This document shows, piece by piece, positions 6,018 through 7,250 of a stretch of DNA of 7,250 bases. Source of the stretch: Pseudomonas sp. (GTDB taxonomy: Bacteria > Pseudomonadota > Gammaproteobacteria > Pseudomonadales > Pseudomonadaceae). The notes beneath the pieces are model-generated. The model was not told where the DNA came from and made no database searches. It saw only the letters and a program-made list of their open reading frames with translations. How positions within the stretch are numbered: the stretch's first letter is position 1; each line of letters begins with the position of its first letter. A program made the position numbers and the translations under genes. Location of the stretch: contig JAURXE010000134.1 in the NCBI GenBank assembly GCA_030654635.1, forward strand, positions 1 to 7,250, in the 5' to 3' direction.

Positions 6018-7250
6018 TTAGCGAGTGCCGCGACGACGCAGGGCAGCTGGCTTGAAGTAGCCATCGTCCGGAATCGGTTGGCTGAAGTCGATGGTGGTCG
6101 ACTCTTCGCTATCCAGGTTTTGTACGTGGTAGCGACGGGCTTGCAGATCGTGGAACACATCCAGCGCCGACCATGTGGTTGGCAGCTCGTAGAAGTTCTT
6201 CAGATAAGCAACCGACACACGCCACAAATCGCCACGACCGTCGTATTGGTCAACTTCAGCAGCTTGCCAGCTATCTTCGTCGAGGAACAACACACGCTTG
6301 GAGTAGATGTGGCGCGCGCCTTCTTTCAGCTTGCCTTCAACGACCCAAACACGGTGCAACTCCCAACGGGTTAGATCAGGATTCAAGTGACCCACTTGCA
6401 GCAGATCCTTGTACTTAACGCCAGGCGCAGTAACACGGTAGTTGTTGTAAGGAATGTAGATTTCCTTTTTACCAATCAACTTCCACTCGTAACGATCGGG
6501 AGCACCGTTATACATATCGGTGTCATCGGCGGTACGCAGACCATCGGCAGCCGAGATCGGCGTGTCATAGGCCAGGTTAGGCGCACGACGCACACGACGT
6601 TGACCGGCGTTATAACCCCAAGCCTGACGTGGCTCTTTTACCTGATCGAGGGTTTCGTGAACCAAAATCGCACCGCCAGCCAAACGGGCCGGGCTCTTGG
6701 TGAACGACAGGTAATCGAACAGGGTGTTATTCAGATCAGCAGCCGAACCCTTAGGGTTATAGAAGCGAAACAAGGCTTCTTGCTGCGAGGTCACTGGGTT
6801 GTAGTCACCATTGCGCTGCACGGCCACTTCAGTGGCGCGGCGCACGATAAAGCTGCCACGGTATCGAGCCACGTGGTTCCACAGGGCTTCAACACCATTT
6901 TGTGGAATTGGGAACGGGGTGCCGCCGTAGGCGTCAACAAAACCGTTACCACCCTCAACCAGCTTGGCGGTGGTGGCGTTTTTAGCGGTGTTGTCATACA
7001 CCCACTGCGGTGCAGAACCGGAGCGGCGAGTCTGATAGACCGGCAGACGGAACGAGTTTGGATAAGCATTGAACAACGCCATAACACCAGGGGTCAGGTT
7101 GGCCTTGTACTGATCCATGTTGGCTTTGGTGATGGTGTACAGCGGCTTATCACCAGCAAACGGATCTGGGTGATGCTGACCCGGGGTTTTGTACTCCGCC
7201 GGAACCTTAGTGATACCACCGGTCCATGCTGGAATAGTGCCTGCAGCGTT
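6018..7250 (-). CDS. DUF1329 family envelope protein (LolB-like fold), 5' end missing
   Basis: The open frame continues to the window edge and gives 410 residues without the N-terminus. The family is usually about 450 residues, so a signal peptide and a short mature stretch are probably lost. The first visible residues, NAAGTIPAWTGGITKVP, then HHPDPFAGDKPLYTIT and MDQYKANLTPGVMALF, are the hallmark N-terminal region of DUF1329. Later family segments include KRVLFLDEDSWQAAEVDQYD (about 321-340) and the LWRVSVAYLKNFYELPTTWS stretch, then a basic end RRRGTR. DUF1329 proteins are periplasmic or outer-membrane associated and related to the LolA/LolB lipoprotein-carrier fold. They usually occur beside DUF1302 outer-membrane proteins and RND pumps, as in this cluster. 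Role inferred: carrying a lipid-like molecule across the periplasm. The internal ATG at 7118 is not the true start because conserved sequence continues before it. Confidence 0.9.
   Translation of the reverse strand, partial: NAAGTIPAWTGGITKVPAEYKTPGQHHPDPFAGDKPLYTITKANMDQYKANLTPGVMALFNAYPNSFRLPVYQTRRSGSAPQWVYDNTAKNATTAKLVEGGNGFVDAYGGTPFPIPQNGVEALWNHVARYRGSFIVRRATEVAVQRNGDYNPVTSQQEALFRFYNPKGSAADLNNTLFDYLSFTKSPARLAGGAILVHETLDQVKEPRQAWGYNAGQRRVRRAPNLAYDTPISAADGLRTADDTDMYNGAPDRYEWKLIGKKEIYIPYNNYRVTAPGVKYKDLLQVGHLNPDLTRWELHRVWVVEGKLKEGARHIYSKRVLFLDEDSWQAAEVDQYDGRGDLWRVSVAYLKNFYELPTTWSALDVFHDLQARRYHVQNLDSEESTTIDFSQPIPDDGYFKPAALRRRGTR

Noticed and set aside
6018..7118. DUF1329 gene starting at the ATG at 7118
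   Set aside because: The frame is open to 7250 and the sequence before this ATG contains conserved DUF1329 segments (TIPAWTGG, HHPDPFAGDKPL), so the gene is cut by the window edge.
1..7250. CRISPR array, tRNA, rRNA, insertion sequence or phage remnant
   Set aside because: No regular direct repeats, cloverleaf, ribosomal signature, transposase or integrase was found on either strand.

Overview
The window looks like chromosomal DNA of a Pseudomonas or a close gammaproteobacterial relative. The basis is the moderately high GC content, the codon use, a Bat (aerotolerance-type) gene pair of pseudomonad style, and a YCF48/RND/DUF1329 envelope cluster that is common in this group. The genus is inferred from protein character, not from a marker gene. 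No rRNA, tRNA, CRISPR array, insertion sequence or phage gene is visible.

Left part (1-1996, + strand): this is the 3' end of a Bat operon. The C-terminal tail of a VWA/TPR protein (BatB/BatC type) overlaps by an ATGA junction with a complete batD. BatD has a signal peptide, a large periplasmic region, one C-terminal membrane helix and a cytoplasmic tail. The two products are expected to act together at the inner membrane.

Middle (1997-2346): a 350-base gap between convergent transcription units that holds no convincing gene but four structured elements. These are a long hairpin just after batD, a 51-base near-perfect palindrome, a REP-like repeat of a type scattered through many pseudomonad genomes, and a strong intrinsic terminator that can work in both directions.

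Right part (2347-7250, - strand): read right to left, this holds a DUF1329 protein (5' end beyond the window), a short-T-tract terminator or attenuator followed by a candidate promoter, a secreted YCF48-like beta-propeller, and 24 bases later a 791-residue RND/MMPL-family inner-membrane transporter. DUF1329 proteins are related to the LolA/LolB lipoprotein-carrier fold and are usually encoded next to a DUF1302 outer-membrane protein, which is expected just past the right edge. Together these parts suggest an envelope-spanning export or trafficking route for a hydrophobic substrate: RND pump in the inner membrane, propeller and LolB-like carrier in the periplasm, and DUF1302 in the outer membrane. 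The substrate cannot be read from the sequence. This cluster is the most interesting content of the window. It is a recurrent but poorly characterised system rather than something unique to this sequence.
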